Positions 19,169-27,584 of a stretch of DNA of 64,000 bases are shown here, in pieces. Origin of the DNA: Achromobacter marplatensis (lineage in GTDB: Bacteria; Pseudomonadota; Gammaproteobacteria; Burkholderiales; Burkholderiaceae_B). The stretch is from the NCBI RefSeq assembly GCF_002209535.1, contig NZ_NJIG01000001.1, positions 62,001-126,000 on the forward strand, in the 5' to 3' direction. The notes under the pieces were generated by a model that saw only the letters and a program-made list of their open reading frames with translations, ran no database searches and was not told where the DNA came from. The position numbers and the translations under genes are program-made. The first letter of the stretch is position 1. Every line of letters starts with the position of its first letter.

Positions 19169-20197
19169 TCAGCCGAGCAGTTCCTTCCGAACAATCTCCG
19201 CGCCTTCGCTCAGCGCCAGCAGCTTGCCCTTCGCAATGGCGCGCGACAACGGCGCCATGCCGCAGTTCGTGCACGGATACAGCTTGTCGGTATCCACAAA
19301 CTTAAGCGCCTTCCTCAGCGTATTGGCGACTTCTTCCGGCGTTTCAACCTTGTCGCTGGCCACGTCGATGGCGCCGACCATGACCTTCTTGCCGCGAATC
19401 AGTTCGAGCAGATCGATCGGCACGTGCGAGTTGTGGCATTCCAGCGAGATGATGTCGATATTGGATTGCTGCAGCTTGGGGAACGATTCCTCGTACTGAC
19501 GCCATTCCGAACCCAGAGTCTTCTTCCAGTCGGTGTTGGCCTTGATGCCGTAGCCGTAGCAGATGTGCACGGCGGTTTCGCACTTCAGGCCTTCGATGGC
19601 GCGTTCCAGGGTGGCGATGCCCCAGTCGTTCACTTCGTCGAAGAAGACGTTGAATGCCGGCTCGTCGAATTGAATGATGTCGACGCCTGCGGCTTCGAGT
19701 TCCCGGGCTTCCTGGTTCAGGATCTTGGCGAATTCCCAGGCCAGCTTTTCGCGGCTCTTGTAGTGGCCGTCGTACAGCGTGTCGATCATCGTCATGGGGC
19801 CAGGCAGGGCCCATTTGATGGGTTGCTTGGTTTGCTGGCGCAGGAACTTGGCGTCTTCGACGAAAACGGGCTTCTGACGGCTCACGGCGCCCACGACGGT
19901 GGGCACGCTTGCGTCATAGCGATCACGAATGCGGACGGTCTCGCGCTTTTCGAAATCGACGCCGTCGAGGTGCTCGATGAACGTGGTGACGAAGTGCTGA
20001 CGGGTTTGCTCGCCGTCGCTGACGATATCAATGCCGGCGTGTTGTTGTTCTTGCAGCGCCAGGCGCAGGGCGTCTTGCTTGCCCTCGACCAGTTCCTGGT
20101 CTTCCAGTTTCCACGGCGACCACAGCTTTTCGGGCTGGGCAAGCCAGGAAGGCTTGGGCAGGCTGCCGGCGGTCGAGGTGGGCAGTAGTTTTTTCAT
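19169..20197 (-). CDS. mesD: MesD-type folate-independent core methionine synthase (MetE C-terminal domain homologue)
   Basis: A 342-residue protein equal to only the catalytic C-terminal barrel of MetE. All four zinc ligands are visible: His211 and Cys213 in AVHICYGYG, Glu253 in ISLECHNSH, Cys312 in CTNCGMAPL. The N-terminal folate-binding half of MetE is absent. Known biology: MetE-core proteins next to a DUF1852 gene form the MesD family of aerobic bacteria, which make methionine from homocysteine, need oxygen and need the DUF1852 partner MesX; the methyl donor was not settled as far as I know. Here the DUF1852 gene lies 28 bases upstream. The ATG at 20197 follows the conserved start KLLPTSTAGSLPKP. 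Confidence 0.87.
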   Translation of the reverse strand: MKKLLPTSTAGSLPKPSWLAQPEKLWSPWKLEDQELVEGKQDALRLALQEQQHAGIDIVSDGEQTRQHFVTTFIEHLDGVDFEKRETVRIRDRYDASVPTVVGAVSRQKPVFVEDAKFLRQQTKQPIKWALPGPMTMIDTLYDGHYKSREKLAWEFAKILNQEARELEAAGVDIIQFDEPAFNVFFDEVNDWGIATLERAIEGLKCETAVHICYGYGIKANTDWKKTLGSEWRQYEESFPKLQQSNIDIISLECHNSHVPIDLLELIRGKKVMVGAIDVASDKVETPEEVANTLRKALKFVDTDKLYPCTNCGMAPLSRAIAKGKLLALSEGAEIVRKELLG

Positions 20198-20225
20198 GAT
20201 CTGTAGTCTTGTATGTTTTGAGTGA

Positions 20226-21209
20226 TTAGAGGGCGTAGTTGGCGGCCCAGCTTTCGAGCGTCTTTGCGTAAGGCTTGATGAAGTGTTCTTCCGTAAACTT
20301 CCCTTGCTTGACGGCCAGCTGGCTGCGTTCTTCGCGGTCATAGACAATCTGCGTCAACGAGTAATCCTGGTTCTTCAGGCTCGGTTGATAGAGCTTGCCG
20401 GCGGCGGAATTGGCGTTGTAGATCTCGGGGCGGTAGATCTTCTGGAACGTTTCCATCGTGCTGATAAGGCTGATCAGCTCAAGATTGGTGTAGTGGCCAA
20501 GCAGATCGCCTTGGAAGTAAAAGGCCAAAGGCGCAGCGCTACCCGGCGGCATGAAGTAGCGCACCTGCAAACCCATTTTTTCGAAGTACTGATCCGTCGG
20601 GGAGAATTCATTTTGCTGATATTCAACGCCCAGGATGGGGTGCTGGTTCTCAGTCCGGTGGTAGGTCTTGCTGCTGGACGCGCTGATGCAGATGACAGGC
20701 GGCTTGCTGAAGTGCGCTTTGTAAGTGCTTGAATTCACAAAGTGCTTGAACAGCTTGCCGTGCAGTTCGCCGAAATTGTCGGGTGTGCTGAACGTGGATT
20801 TATTGTTGTTGTGTTCCGACAGCAGCACGCTGAAGTCGTAGTCGCGCACATAGGACGAGAAGTTGTTCCCGGTAATGCCTTCAATGCGTTCGTTGTTTTT
20901 CCGGTCGACGATATTGGTTTTCAATATTTCGATCAGCGGAAAAACGTCACTGCCGCCTTCGGCGCCAATGTGCATTTCAACGGAAATGATTTCGAGCTCA
21001 ACCGCGTAGCGATCACCCTTGGGGTTGTCCCAATGCGCCAAGCTGTTGAAACGCCGGTCAATCATCCGCAGGGTGTTGCGCAAATTCTCCTGGCGGCTCG
21101 CGCCCCGGGCCAGATTGGCAAAGTTGGTCGTGATGCGCGTGCTGTCGGACGGCTGGTAATTCTCATCAAAAGAGATGCTCTTGATGCTGAAGGTGAAGTC
21201 TTGGCTCAT
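20226..21209 (-). CDS. mesX: DUF1852 protein, MesX-type partner of MesD
   Basis: A 327-residue soluble protein beginning FTFSIKSISFDENYQPSDSTRITTNFANLARG (abridged to its first motif here: FTFSIKSISFDENYQ) and ending KPYAKTLESWAANYAL, which I recognise as DUF1852. The family always accompanies the MetE-core enzyme. Established genetics on the MesD family show that MesX is required for methionine synthesis in an oxygen-dependent way; whether it makes the methyl donor or supports the enzyme is open. It lies between the FMN reductase gene and mesD on the reverse strand, in one apparent operon. Confidence 0.85.
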   Translation of the reverse strand: MSQDFTFSIKSISFDENYQPSDSTRITTNFANLARGASRQENLRNTLRMIDRRFNSLAHWDNPKGDRYAVELEIISVEMHIGAEGGSDVFPLIEILKTNIVDRKNNERIEGITGNNFSSYVRDYDFSVLLSEHNNNKSTFSTPDNFGELHGKLFKHFVNSSTYKAHFSKPPVICISASSSKTYHRTENQHPILGVEYQQNEFSPTDQYFEKMGLQVRYFMPPGSAAPLAFYFQGDLLGHYTNLELISLISTMETFQKIYRPEIYNANSAAGKLYQPSLKNQDYSLTQIVYDREERSQLAVKQGKFTEEHFIKPYAKTLESWAANYAL

Positions 21210-21307
21210 TGCGATGGGGTGTGTTTATTTTTGCGAAAATTGAGTCGGTCTACCGCTGGGCGGCGGACGCTATCGCCGCGCTATGGGGCAGCCGGATTAG
21301 CTTGGCT

Positions 21308-21889
21308 TCAGGCTGCGACGGCTTCTTGCGCGGTGGCAGTGCTTGAATGGCGCATCAATTCGACCAAGGGCAATGCCCGTTCGACTGCCAATCTGGCCCG
21401 CTCGATCAGGGCCTCGTCCTGCAGACGGTAGTCGGCGAAATCCTTGTCGGTCGCGTAAACGCCCAGCGGCAGCGTGCGTGCCTGGAAGAAGCTGAACAGC
21501 GGCCGCAATTGGTGGTCGATGATCAGGGCATGGCGTTCGCTGCCGCCGTTGGCCGCCAGCAAGACGGGCTTGTCGATCAAGGCGTCCTGATGAATGAAGT
21601 CGAAGAAATGCTTGAAGAGTCCCGTGTAGGAGCCACGGTAGACCGGGGTGGTCACCACCAGGATGTCCGCTTGCTCGACCAGGGCAAGTTCGCGCTCCAC
21701 CGTGTCGGGCAGCTGCGAGCGCCAGACCGCGCCCGCCAGTTGCGGGGCGAGCTGGCCCAGTTCGACCAGGTGCTGTTCACACGGGACTTCGTCGGCGATC
21801 AGGTCCAGCAGGTGCTCTGCCAGGGCTGCCGACTTCGAGGGGCGTTGCAGTCCGCCGGAAACTGCTACGAGACGGAGTGGACGTGTCAT
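21308..21889 (-). CDS. NAD(P)H-dependent FMN reductase (MsuE-like)
   Basis: A 193-residue flavodoxin-fold reductase. It has the phosphate loop SGGLQRPSKSAALAEHLL, the isoalloxazine loop TTPVYRGSYTGLFKHFFDFI and LLAANGGSERHALIIDHQLRPLFSFF, typical of the MsuE/SsuE group that feeds reduced FMN to two-component monooxygenases. It is first in the operon with mesX and mesD. I infer that it supplies FMNH2 to an oxygen-dependent step of the methionine system, probably through MesX. Its start at 21889 leaves a 144-base divergent control region to the MetR-like regulator. Confidence 0.87.
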   Translation of the reverse strand: MTRPLRLVAVSGGLQRPSKSAALAEHLLDLIADEVPCEQHLVELGQLAPQLAGAVWRSQLPDTVERELALVEQADILVVTTPVYRGSYTGLFKHFFDFIHQDALIDKPVLLAANGGSERHALIIDHQLRPLFSFFQARTLPLGVYATDKDFADYRLQDEALIERARLAVERALPLVELMRHSSTATAQEAVAA

Positions 21890-21984
21890 CTTTGCTTCAC
21901 ATGAATGGGTCTACGCGGCGCCGCATCTGCTTTTGTGCAGGTGCAGCAACAGGCCGGGATCCGCATACTAGGGGAGGGGGGTGA

Positions 21985-22007
21985 TGAAGTAAAATGGTTT
22001 TATTTCA
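21985..22007. promoter_or_regulatory. 23-bp palindrome, probable MetR-like operator
   Basis: TGAAGTAAAA (21985-21994) and TTTTATTTCA (21998-22007) pair at 9 of 10 positions around TGG. The outer TGAA/TTCA matches the ends of the MetR recognition element, though the spacing is wider. It lies between the divergent FMN reductase and LysR genes, 26 bases before the regulator's start. Confidence 0.6.
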
Positions 22008-22033
22008 CGAATCCATGAGCGGAAATCATCTGA

Positions 22034-22957
22034 ATGCTTGAGCGCATCCACCTCAGCATCGTCCAGCAGGTCGAAAAGCAAGGGTCGTTGACGGCCGCGG
22101 CCGGCGTGCTGAACCTGACCCAGTCGGCCCTGAGCCACAGCATGAAGAAGCTGGAGCAGCAACTGGGCACCGACGTCTGGCTGCGCGAGGGCCGAAGCCT
22201 GCGCCTGACGCAGGCCGGTCAATACCTGCTGGCGGTGGCAAACCGAGTGCTGCCGCAACTGGACCTGGCCGAAGAGCGCCTGGGCCAGTTCGCGCAGGGC
22301 GAGCGCGGGGCGTTGCGCATTGGCATGGAATGCCATCCTTGCTACCAGTGGCTGCTAAAAGTGGTGTCCCCCTATCTGGCCGCATGGCCTGACGTGGATG
22401 TGGACGTCAAGCAGAAGTTCCAGTTCGGCGGGATCGGCGCGCTGTTCGGCTACGAGATCGATCTGCTGGTCACGCCTGATCCGCTGTTCAAGCCGGGCCT
22501 GAAGTTCGAGCCCGTGTTCGACTACGAACAGGTGCTGGTCGTGCCCAAGGGCCATGCCCTGGCAACGGCGGCGTACGTGAAGCCCCAGCAGCTGACCCAG
22601 GAAGTGCTTATCAGCTATCCCGTGGACATCGAGCGCCTGGACATATACAACCAGTTCCTGTTGCCGGCCGGTGTGACGCCCAAGCGCCACAAAGCCATTG
22701 AAACCACCGACATCATGGTGCAGATGGTGGCCAGCGGCCGCGGCGTGGCGGCGCTGCCACGCTGGCTGGTCGAGGAATACGCGGCCAGGATGGACGTGGT
22801 GCCCGTGCGGCTGGGCGTGCGCGGCATCGCCAAGCAGATCTTCCTGGGGGCGCGCGAGGCAGAAACCGCCATCGACTACGTGCGGGCCTTCATCGAACTG
22901 GCCCGGCAGCCGGCCGCTGGCGCCACCTCGGCCGCTGTGCAAGAAGGCACTCGCTGA
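22034..22957 (+). CDS. MetR-like LysR-family regulator
   Basis: A 307-residue LysR protein: winged helix at residues 1-65 (HLSIVQQVEKQGSLTAAAGVL, TQSALSHSMKKLEQQLG), effector domain from about 90. The effector domain begins LRIGMECHPCYQWLLKVV, which corresponds to the ECHSCxQWL segment characteristic of MetR, the homocysteine-responsive activator of metE. This and the divergent mesD operon make control of methionine synthesis the natural inference. It is followed 54 bases later by the MetF-like gene on the same strand. Confidence 0.85.
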   Translation: MLERIHLSIVQQVEKQGSLTAAAGVLNLTQSALSHSMKKLEQQLGTDVWLREGRSLRLTQAGQYLLAVANRVLPQLDLAEERLGQFAQGERGALRIGMECHPCYQWLLKVVSPYLAAWPDVDVDVKQKFQFGGIGALFGYEIDLLVTPDPLFKPGLKFEPVFDYEQVLVVPKGHALATAAYVKPQQLTQEVLISYPVDIERLDIYNQFLLPAGVTPKRHKAIETTDIMVQMVASGRGVAALPRWLVEEYAARMDVVPVRLGVRGIAKQIFLGAREAETAIDYVRAFIELARQPAAGATSAAVQEGTR

Positions 22958-23011
22958 ATCTCACCGTTGAACGTAAACCGCTAGCCGAGCCGTTCGGCGT
23001 GCCTGTCATTG

Positions 23012-23878
23012 ATGCCCTTGATTCATCCCAGTTCCCCCCAGTCGCCCGGCCACATCACCGATGCCTATTCATTGGAAGTCAGCGCGAAGGACATTCCAGC
23101 GCTGACCGCGGCGGCGCCGCGGATGTTGCCGGGGTCGACCATTTCCATTCCCTATCTGCCTGGCCAGGACGACAACGCGCGACTGGCCGCCGCGCGTGCC
23201 GTGCGCGCACTGGGCTTGGTAGCCATGCCGCACCTTTCTGCGCGCCGTATCGCCTCGCTCGCCGAGCTTGAGTCCTTCGTGACGCGCGCGGTCGCTGAAG
23301 CCGGTATCGAGCGCTGCTTCGTGATCGCAGGAGATCCGTCGACGCCGCTGGGGCCGTTTGCCGATAGTTCCTCGCTGATCGAAACAGGCGTATTCGAGCG
23401 CGCGGGCATCCAGGTTGTCGGCGTAGGCGGGCATCCGGAAGGCCATCCGGTCATGAGCGCGGCCGATCGGTGGGAGGTGCTTGAACGCAAGTGCCGCAGC
23501 ATCGGCATGCGCGGCATGACGCCCTTGATCGTCACGCAGTTTGGATTTGATGCCGACATCGTGCTGGCGTGGCTGAAAACCCTGCGCGAGCGTGGCATCG
23601 AGCATCCCGTGCGCGTGGGCGTGCCGGGCCCCGCAGGTATCGCGGTGCTTGCCCGCTATGCCGCCTTGTGCGGCGTCAGCGCATGCGCATCGATGTGGTC
23701 CAAGTACGGTATTTCCCTGGGCAAGCTGTTCGGCACGGCTGGGCCGGATGTTTTTGTGGATCGCTTGGTTGCGGGACTCACAGAAGAACATGGAGAGGTA
23801 AGCCTGCACTTCTTTCCATTCGGAGGGATCGCACAGTCTGTGAAATGGATCGCGCAGTACCGCGCCCAGGGTCAGTAA
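23012..23878 (+). CDS. Methylenetetrahydrofolate reductase-like protein
   Basis: A 288-residue barrel related to MetF: SAKDIPALTAAAPRMLPGS, MPHLSARRIASLAELESFV, CFVIAGDPSTPLGPF, VVGVGGHPEGHPVM and PLIVTQFGFDADIVLAWL parallel the MetF segments PHLTC, LALRGD and HPE, IVTQFFFD. The spacing is preserved but several canonical MetF residues are altered, for example RGD is replaced by AGD. It could make 5-methyl-THF or use another C1 carrier. TTG at 23009 immediately precedes ATG 23012; I chose the ATG, although no clear ribosome site is visible. Co-oriented with the MetR-like gene. Confidence 0.78.
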   Translation: MPLIHPSSPQSPGHITDAYSLEVSAKDIPALTAAAPRMLPGSTISIPYLPGQDDNARLAAARAVRALGLVAMPHLSARRIASLAELESFVTRAVAEAGIERCFVIAGDPSTPLGPFADSSSLIETGVFERAGIQVVGVGGHPEGHPVMSAADRWEVLERKCRSIGMRGMTPLIVTQFGFDADIVLAWLKTLRERGIEHPVRVGVPGPAGIAVLARYAALCGVSACASMWSKYGISLGKLFGTAGPDVFVDRLVAGLTEEHGEVSLHFFPFGGIAQSVKWIAQYRAQGQ

Positions 23879-23941
23879 CTGCGCGCCTTGCCGAGAGCCG
23901 TTCGCGTGGCCGTCAAGCGTGGCGAACAAGCTCAAGGCGCC

Positions 23942-24841
23942 TCAGAGGCGGGGGCCAAGCAGGTCGGCAAGGCCGATGGCTTTGTATATCTCGGCACGCA
24001 TGCGGTCCGCGACGGCGTTGACGACTTCCGCGCCGTCCTGCGAGGGATCCACGTGGACGCGGAAAGGACGCTTGCCGTGGGGTAGGCCGACGACGCGCAC
24101 GATCTGGCGGGCGACTTCTTCGGGATCCGCATCGCTGGGTTCCAGCCCCGCCAAACTCTCGAGCGCCCTGGCAGCCACGCCGGCATAGGGACCTTGCTCG
24201 TACTCGGCGACGATGTGGGTGTCCTCGGGCTTGCCCGAATGGGCGAAGTGGTTCGTGCCTTTGGTGAAGGCGCCCGGCACCATGATCGTGGTTTCGATTC
24301 CCCAGCGCGAAAGTTCGGTCGAGTACGACACGGCCAGCGCATCCATGGCGGCCTTGGCCGCGAAGTAGGGTGCGAGGAAGGGGGGCGTTCCGCCCCGGGT
24401 GGAGGATGAACCCACCCAGACCAGCAGCGCCTTGCCCTGCTTGCGCAATTGCGGCAACGCTGCCCGGTTGACGCGTTGCGCGCCCAGCACGTTCACGTCG
24501 TACTGCTGGGCCAACTGTTCCGCAGTGAAAGCCTCGGCCGGGCCGAAGACCATATGACCGGCGTTGTGGACGATGACGTCCAGCCTGCCCGCTTCGGCCA
24601 GGACTTGTCCAATGGCGGCGTTTGCGGAGGAATCGGACTGCACGTCAAGTTCGACGGTGCGCAGGTCCACGGCGTTGTCGGCGGCCCATTGCGCGGCTTG
24701 CGCGACGCGGGATGCATTGCGGCCCGTGGTCGCGCGCATCGACGCGTAGACGGTGTGGCCGGCCTTGGCCAGCGCTTTGGCGGTCATGAGCCCGAAGCCC
24801 GACGAAGCGCCGGTGATCAGGGCAATTTGGGAAGTCGTCAT
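23942..24841 (-). CDS. Short-chain dehydrogenase/reductase
   Basis: A 299-residue classical-type SDR: cofactor motif TGASSGFGLMTAKAL at residues 10-24, HNAG in place of NNAG at about 92, catalytic serine in WVGSSSTRG, and Tyr/Lys in APYFAAKAAMDAL. The extended C-terminus (residues 240-299) is typical of the longer SDRs that act on ketones or retinol-like substrates. It runs towards the MetF-like gene (63-base gap). Substrate unknown. Confidence 0.85.
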   Translation of the reverse strand: MTTSQIALITGASSGFGLMTAKALAKAGHTVYASMRATTGRNASRVAQAAQWAADNAVDLRTVELDVQSDSSANAAIGQVLAEAGRLDVIVHNAGHMVFGPAEAFTAEQLAQQYDVNVLGAQRVNRAALPQLRKQGKALLVWVGSSSTRGGTPPFLAPYFAAKAAMDALAVSYSTELSRWGIETTIMVPGAFTKGTNHFAHSGKPEDTHIVAEYEQGPYAGVAARALESLAGLEPSDADPEEVARQIVRVVGLPHGKRPFRVHVDPSQDGAEVVNAVADRMRAEIYKAIGLADLLGPRL

Positions 24842-24994
24842 GGCATTGATCCGGTGGTTGAGTTGACGGGATCAATTCTGGACTGTTCCGTTTGGAAGAT
24901 AATTGGGCGGTTATGAAGATAATAATTTCATTTGCTTTAACAATAGCGAATGGAGCGCTCCTGTTTTCCCTGCCCTGTGCCCAGCGGGCAGGCG

Positions 24995-26101
24995 TCACCG
25001 CGCCAGATCGAACCAACCCTGGGCGGCGATGCTGCCATTCACGCACAACTGCACCGCGTGCCTGCCGGCGTAGTGCGTGCGGGTCATGAAGTCGCGGATC
25101 TGCTGGCTGCGGCTGAGCGTGATGGCCTGGCCCGGTTCCAGGGTCAGCTCTTTCAGCCTGAACGCCTTGAACGTGGCGGCGCCGTTTCGCCGCACGTAGC
25201 CGATGCGGTACAGGACGATCAGTCGCCGGGGCGCGGACGCGGTCGAGCGTAAGGTGCAGGCAAGGGTGAGCGTATCGCCGAGCACAAGCCGGGCGGGCGT
25301 CACCTGGAATGCGTCGACCTCGATGTCTGCGGTGGATTCGGCGCCCAGCATCGCCAGCGCTTGCGCGCTGCCTTGCTTGACCAGCGTGCGCAGGGCATGG
25401 CGGATGATCCATCGCGTATGCGGGTCCTCGATCCCCCATTGCGCCGCGCGTGCAAGCACCCATGCCGGATTGGCCTTGGTGATGTCGTTCAGGTGGTTGG
25501 CGACGGACCGGCGCACATACAGGCTTGGGTCGGCGCGCAGATTGTCGAGGATCGGGGCGGCAAGAGCTGGAGACGCTTCGAGGGCGCCCAGCCGGAACGA
25601 CCACGGCAGACGCGGCCGCGTGCCTTCGCTGGCCAGGCGGCGCACGGCGTCGTTGGGGTGCCGCGACCAGGCCGTCATGATCTCCAGCGCGCGGGGCAGG
25701 TCGTCGCGCAGGAACTCGCGTACGGCGAATTCCGACGTGCCGAACGGCGTGAAGAATTTCAACGCGTCCATGGAGCGTTCGAAGGCCTGGCGGCCATGCT
25801 GGCCCACATAATCGGGCGCGACGAGCGACATGAAGCCGTTGCCCAGGCGAGGCGCCGCTTCCATCAGCAATGCCAGCACGCCTTCATACCCGCCAGGCAG
25901 GTCATGGGCGCCCGCGGCGACGGCATCGCTGGCGCGCCGCACGCGCTTCATCAGTGTCAGCGTTTCCAGGCCGTCCAGCGCGGTGGAAAGGAACCGGCCG
26001 GTGTCGAAGCGGGCGCATATCGATTGAAGTACGGCTGACAGCTCGCGCAACTGCGCGGGCCCCATCGAATCCTTGAGCGGGGCGTGGGTCTGGGTGGTCA
26101 T
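24995..26101 (-). CDS. AlkC-type DNA alkylation repair glycosylase with C-terminal Ig-like domain
   Basis: A 368-residue HEAT-repeat protein. Repeats occupy about residues 30-245, with the hallmark YVRRSVANHLNDITKANP and the TRWIIRHALRTLVKQG segment that lines the DNA-binding groove in AlkC/AlkD. From about 255 a beta-rich domain follows (VTPARLVLGDTLTLACTL, LYRIGYVRRNG, GRHAVQLCVNG), which matches the Ig-like domain attached to AlkC. AlkC removes 3-methyladenine and 3-methylcytosine without base flipping. A second predicted alkylation-repair protein is coded 1.5 kb downstream. Confidence 0.85.
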   Translation of the reverse strand: MTTQTHAPLKDSMGPAQLRELSAVLQSICARFDTGRFLSTALDGLETLTLMKRVRRASDAVAAGAHDLPGGYEGVLALLMEAAPRLGNGFMSLVAPDYVGQHGRQAFERSMDALKFFTPFGTSEFAVREFLRDDLPRALEIMTAWSRHPNDAVRRLASEGTRPRLPWSFRLGALEASPALAAPILDNLRADPSLYVRRSVANHLNDITKANPAWVLARAAQWGIEDPHTRWIIRHALRTLVKQGSAQALAMLGAESTADIEVDAFQVTPARLVLGDTLTLACTLRSTASAPRRLIVLYRIGYVRRNGAATFKAFRLKELTLEPGQAITLSRSQQIRDFMTRTHYAGRHAVQLCVNGSIAAQGWFDLAR

Positions 26102-26435
26102 CGGGCGGGGAATTCCTGAGTCGGGCCGGACACGGCCGGGCGGGGGTTGCCAGTGTCGGCGATCGTCGTGTCAATTCCTGTCAGCAGCTTGCGCGGACGC
26201 GCCGCGCCCATCTCATTCGCCGCGGCTATCAATCGGGCGGCCAAATCGGGTAAGCGGTCGCGAACGCGTGTTCACATGGGCGCGCGTTCGAGCGCATCAG
26301 ATTGATCATAAGCATTGAGGTACCATCTTTCGGCAGCGATCCTGGGATGTTCTTGAAGGCGGCCACAGGCCGTCTTCAACGATGCAGACAGGGATCGCAT
26401 CAATGCCAAACGAATCAAGAAAAGGAAAAAATCTG
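26102..26435. other. Intergenic region with a 12-bp hairpin
   Basis: A 334-base region between divergent genes. TTGAAGGCGGCC (26353-26364) pairs with GGCCGTCTTCAA (26368-26379) over a 3-base loop with one G-U pair; no T tract follows, so it is more likely a 5'-leader structure or operator of the downstream gene than a terminator. No other structure seen. Confidence 0.5.
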
Positions 26436-27572
26436 ATGCGCTTAAAGGCTCTTGCCCTCTGCTTGATGGCCGGTTTTGCAGGTTCGGCCGCCGCCCAAGA
26501 CAGCACCCAATCGTTGCAGCAGGCATTCAAGCAGATACCGCAGGTGGTGCTTACCGCCCCGGAAGCGATGCAGATATTCTTTGTGGACGTACAAGCGTGG
26601 CGCGGGCTGGAGAAAGCCGGACCCTCTGCGGATGGCATGCGCAGATTGGCGATGGCGCAGTGGATCAGCCCGCTTCAATCCGTGGGATACGGTCTGGACC
26701 AATGGTCGACCAACGCCAAAATCCCTTTCGATGAACTCTCCTATTTCGCTGCGTTCGGCCAGGCGCCTGGCAACGTCACCTATTGGGGGATGAAGGACGG
26801 TAAAGCCGTGGCGGGGCTGGTTGATCGCTTAAAGCAGGCCGATTTCGCCGCGGTGGGGGGTGACGTCCCCGGCGTGCTCGCCAATGGCGAGGCGCAGAAG
26901 ATGGACATGAAAAAGGCCAATCCCAGAGACCCCTGGAGAGGCTCGATGGGCAAGGCCAGCTTTGTCCTGCCGCTGGATACCGCGCTGGTTCAGGCGCCCG
27001 CCGCAACGGGAATGAACGTACTGGCCAAACCCACGCCGTCGGTGGCCGACAGTGCAGTCGTTGCCGCCTCGGTTGCCGGGCTGAAGGAAGCCGTTTCTTC
27101 TGCCGACGGCCACATTGAGCAGGCCGCGGTGATTTCGCCGGTCTTGGGCCTGGAAGGCGTGGATCCGGCGAAGGTGTTGCCCGCTACGCCCGCAGACTTC
27201 GACGCGGCAAAGCGCAATCTTGAAGCGGCTGCGGCATCCAGCGCGCGCGGCATCCCGCCTTACTTCTCCGGCATCCTGGCAGACGCCCAGATCAACAACG
27301 TCCCCGCTGTGGTGATTTCGCTGGCTTACGCGGATTGCGCCACCGCCAAGCAGGCCGTTGACGGCATCGGCGCCGCATGGAAGGAAAGCATGGCTGCGTC
27401 GGTAGAGGCCACGGTCTCGGGGCGTACCGTCCAGGCCGGTAAGCTGTGTGCCGCGGTCGTCAGCATGACTTCCCCCAAAGCAGAGAATGCGGGCAACCCG
27501 ATTCTGTCTCAGGTGATGAACCGCTATATGCAGCGCGATTTCAAGGTGCTGCAGATCGGCGCGTCGCGCTGA
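26436..27572 (+). CDS. Exported protein of unknown function
   Basis: A 378-residue protein with a clear Sec signal peptide (RLKALALCLMAGFAGSAAAQ, cleavage after AAAQ). I do not recognise a domain. The mature part is alanine-rich and mostly helical by composition, with paired WGMKDGKAVAGLVDRL and VAASVAGLKEAVSSADGHI segments and two to three cysteines near the C-terminus (YADCATAKQ, GKLCAAVVS) that could form a disulfide. ATG 26436 was chosen because AAAGGA precedes it at good spacing and the signal peptide begins there. It converges on the winged-helix gene 12 bases away. Confidence 0.7.
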   Translation: MRLKALALCLMAGFAGSAAAQDSTQSLQQAFKQIPQVVLTAPEAMQIFFVDVQAWRGLEKAGPSADGMRRLAMAQWISPLQSVGYGLDQWSTNAKIPFDELSYFAAFGQAPGNVTYWGMKDGKAVAGLVDRLKQADFAAVGGDVPGVLANGEAQKMDMKKANPRDPWRGSMGKASFVLPLDTALVQAPAATGMNVLAKPTPSVADSAVVAASVAGLKEAVSSADGHIEQAAVISPVLGLEGVDPAKVLPATPADFDAAKRNLEAAAASSARGIPPYFSGILADAQINNVPAVVISLAYADCATAKQAVDGIGAAWKESMAASVEATVSGRTVQAGKLCAAVVSMTSPKAENAGNPILSQVMNRYMQRDFKVLQIGASR

Positions 27573-27584
27573 TTGCCAGACGGG

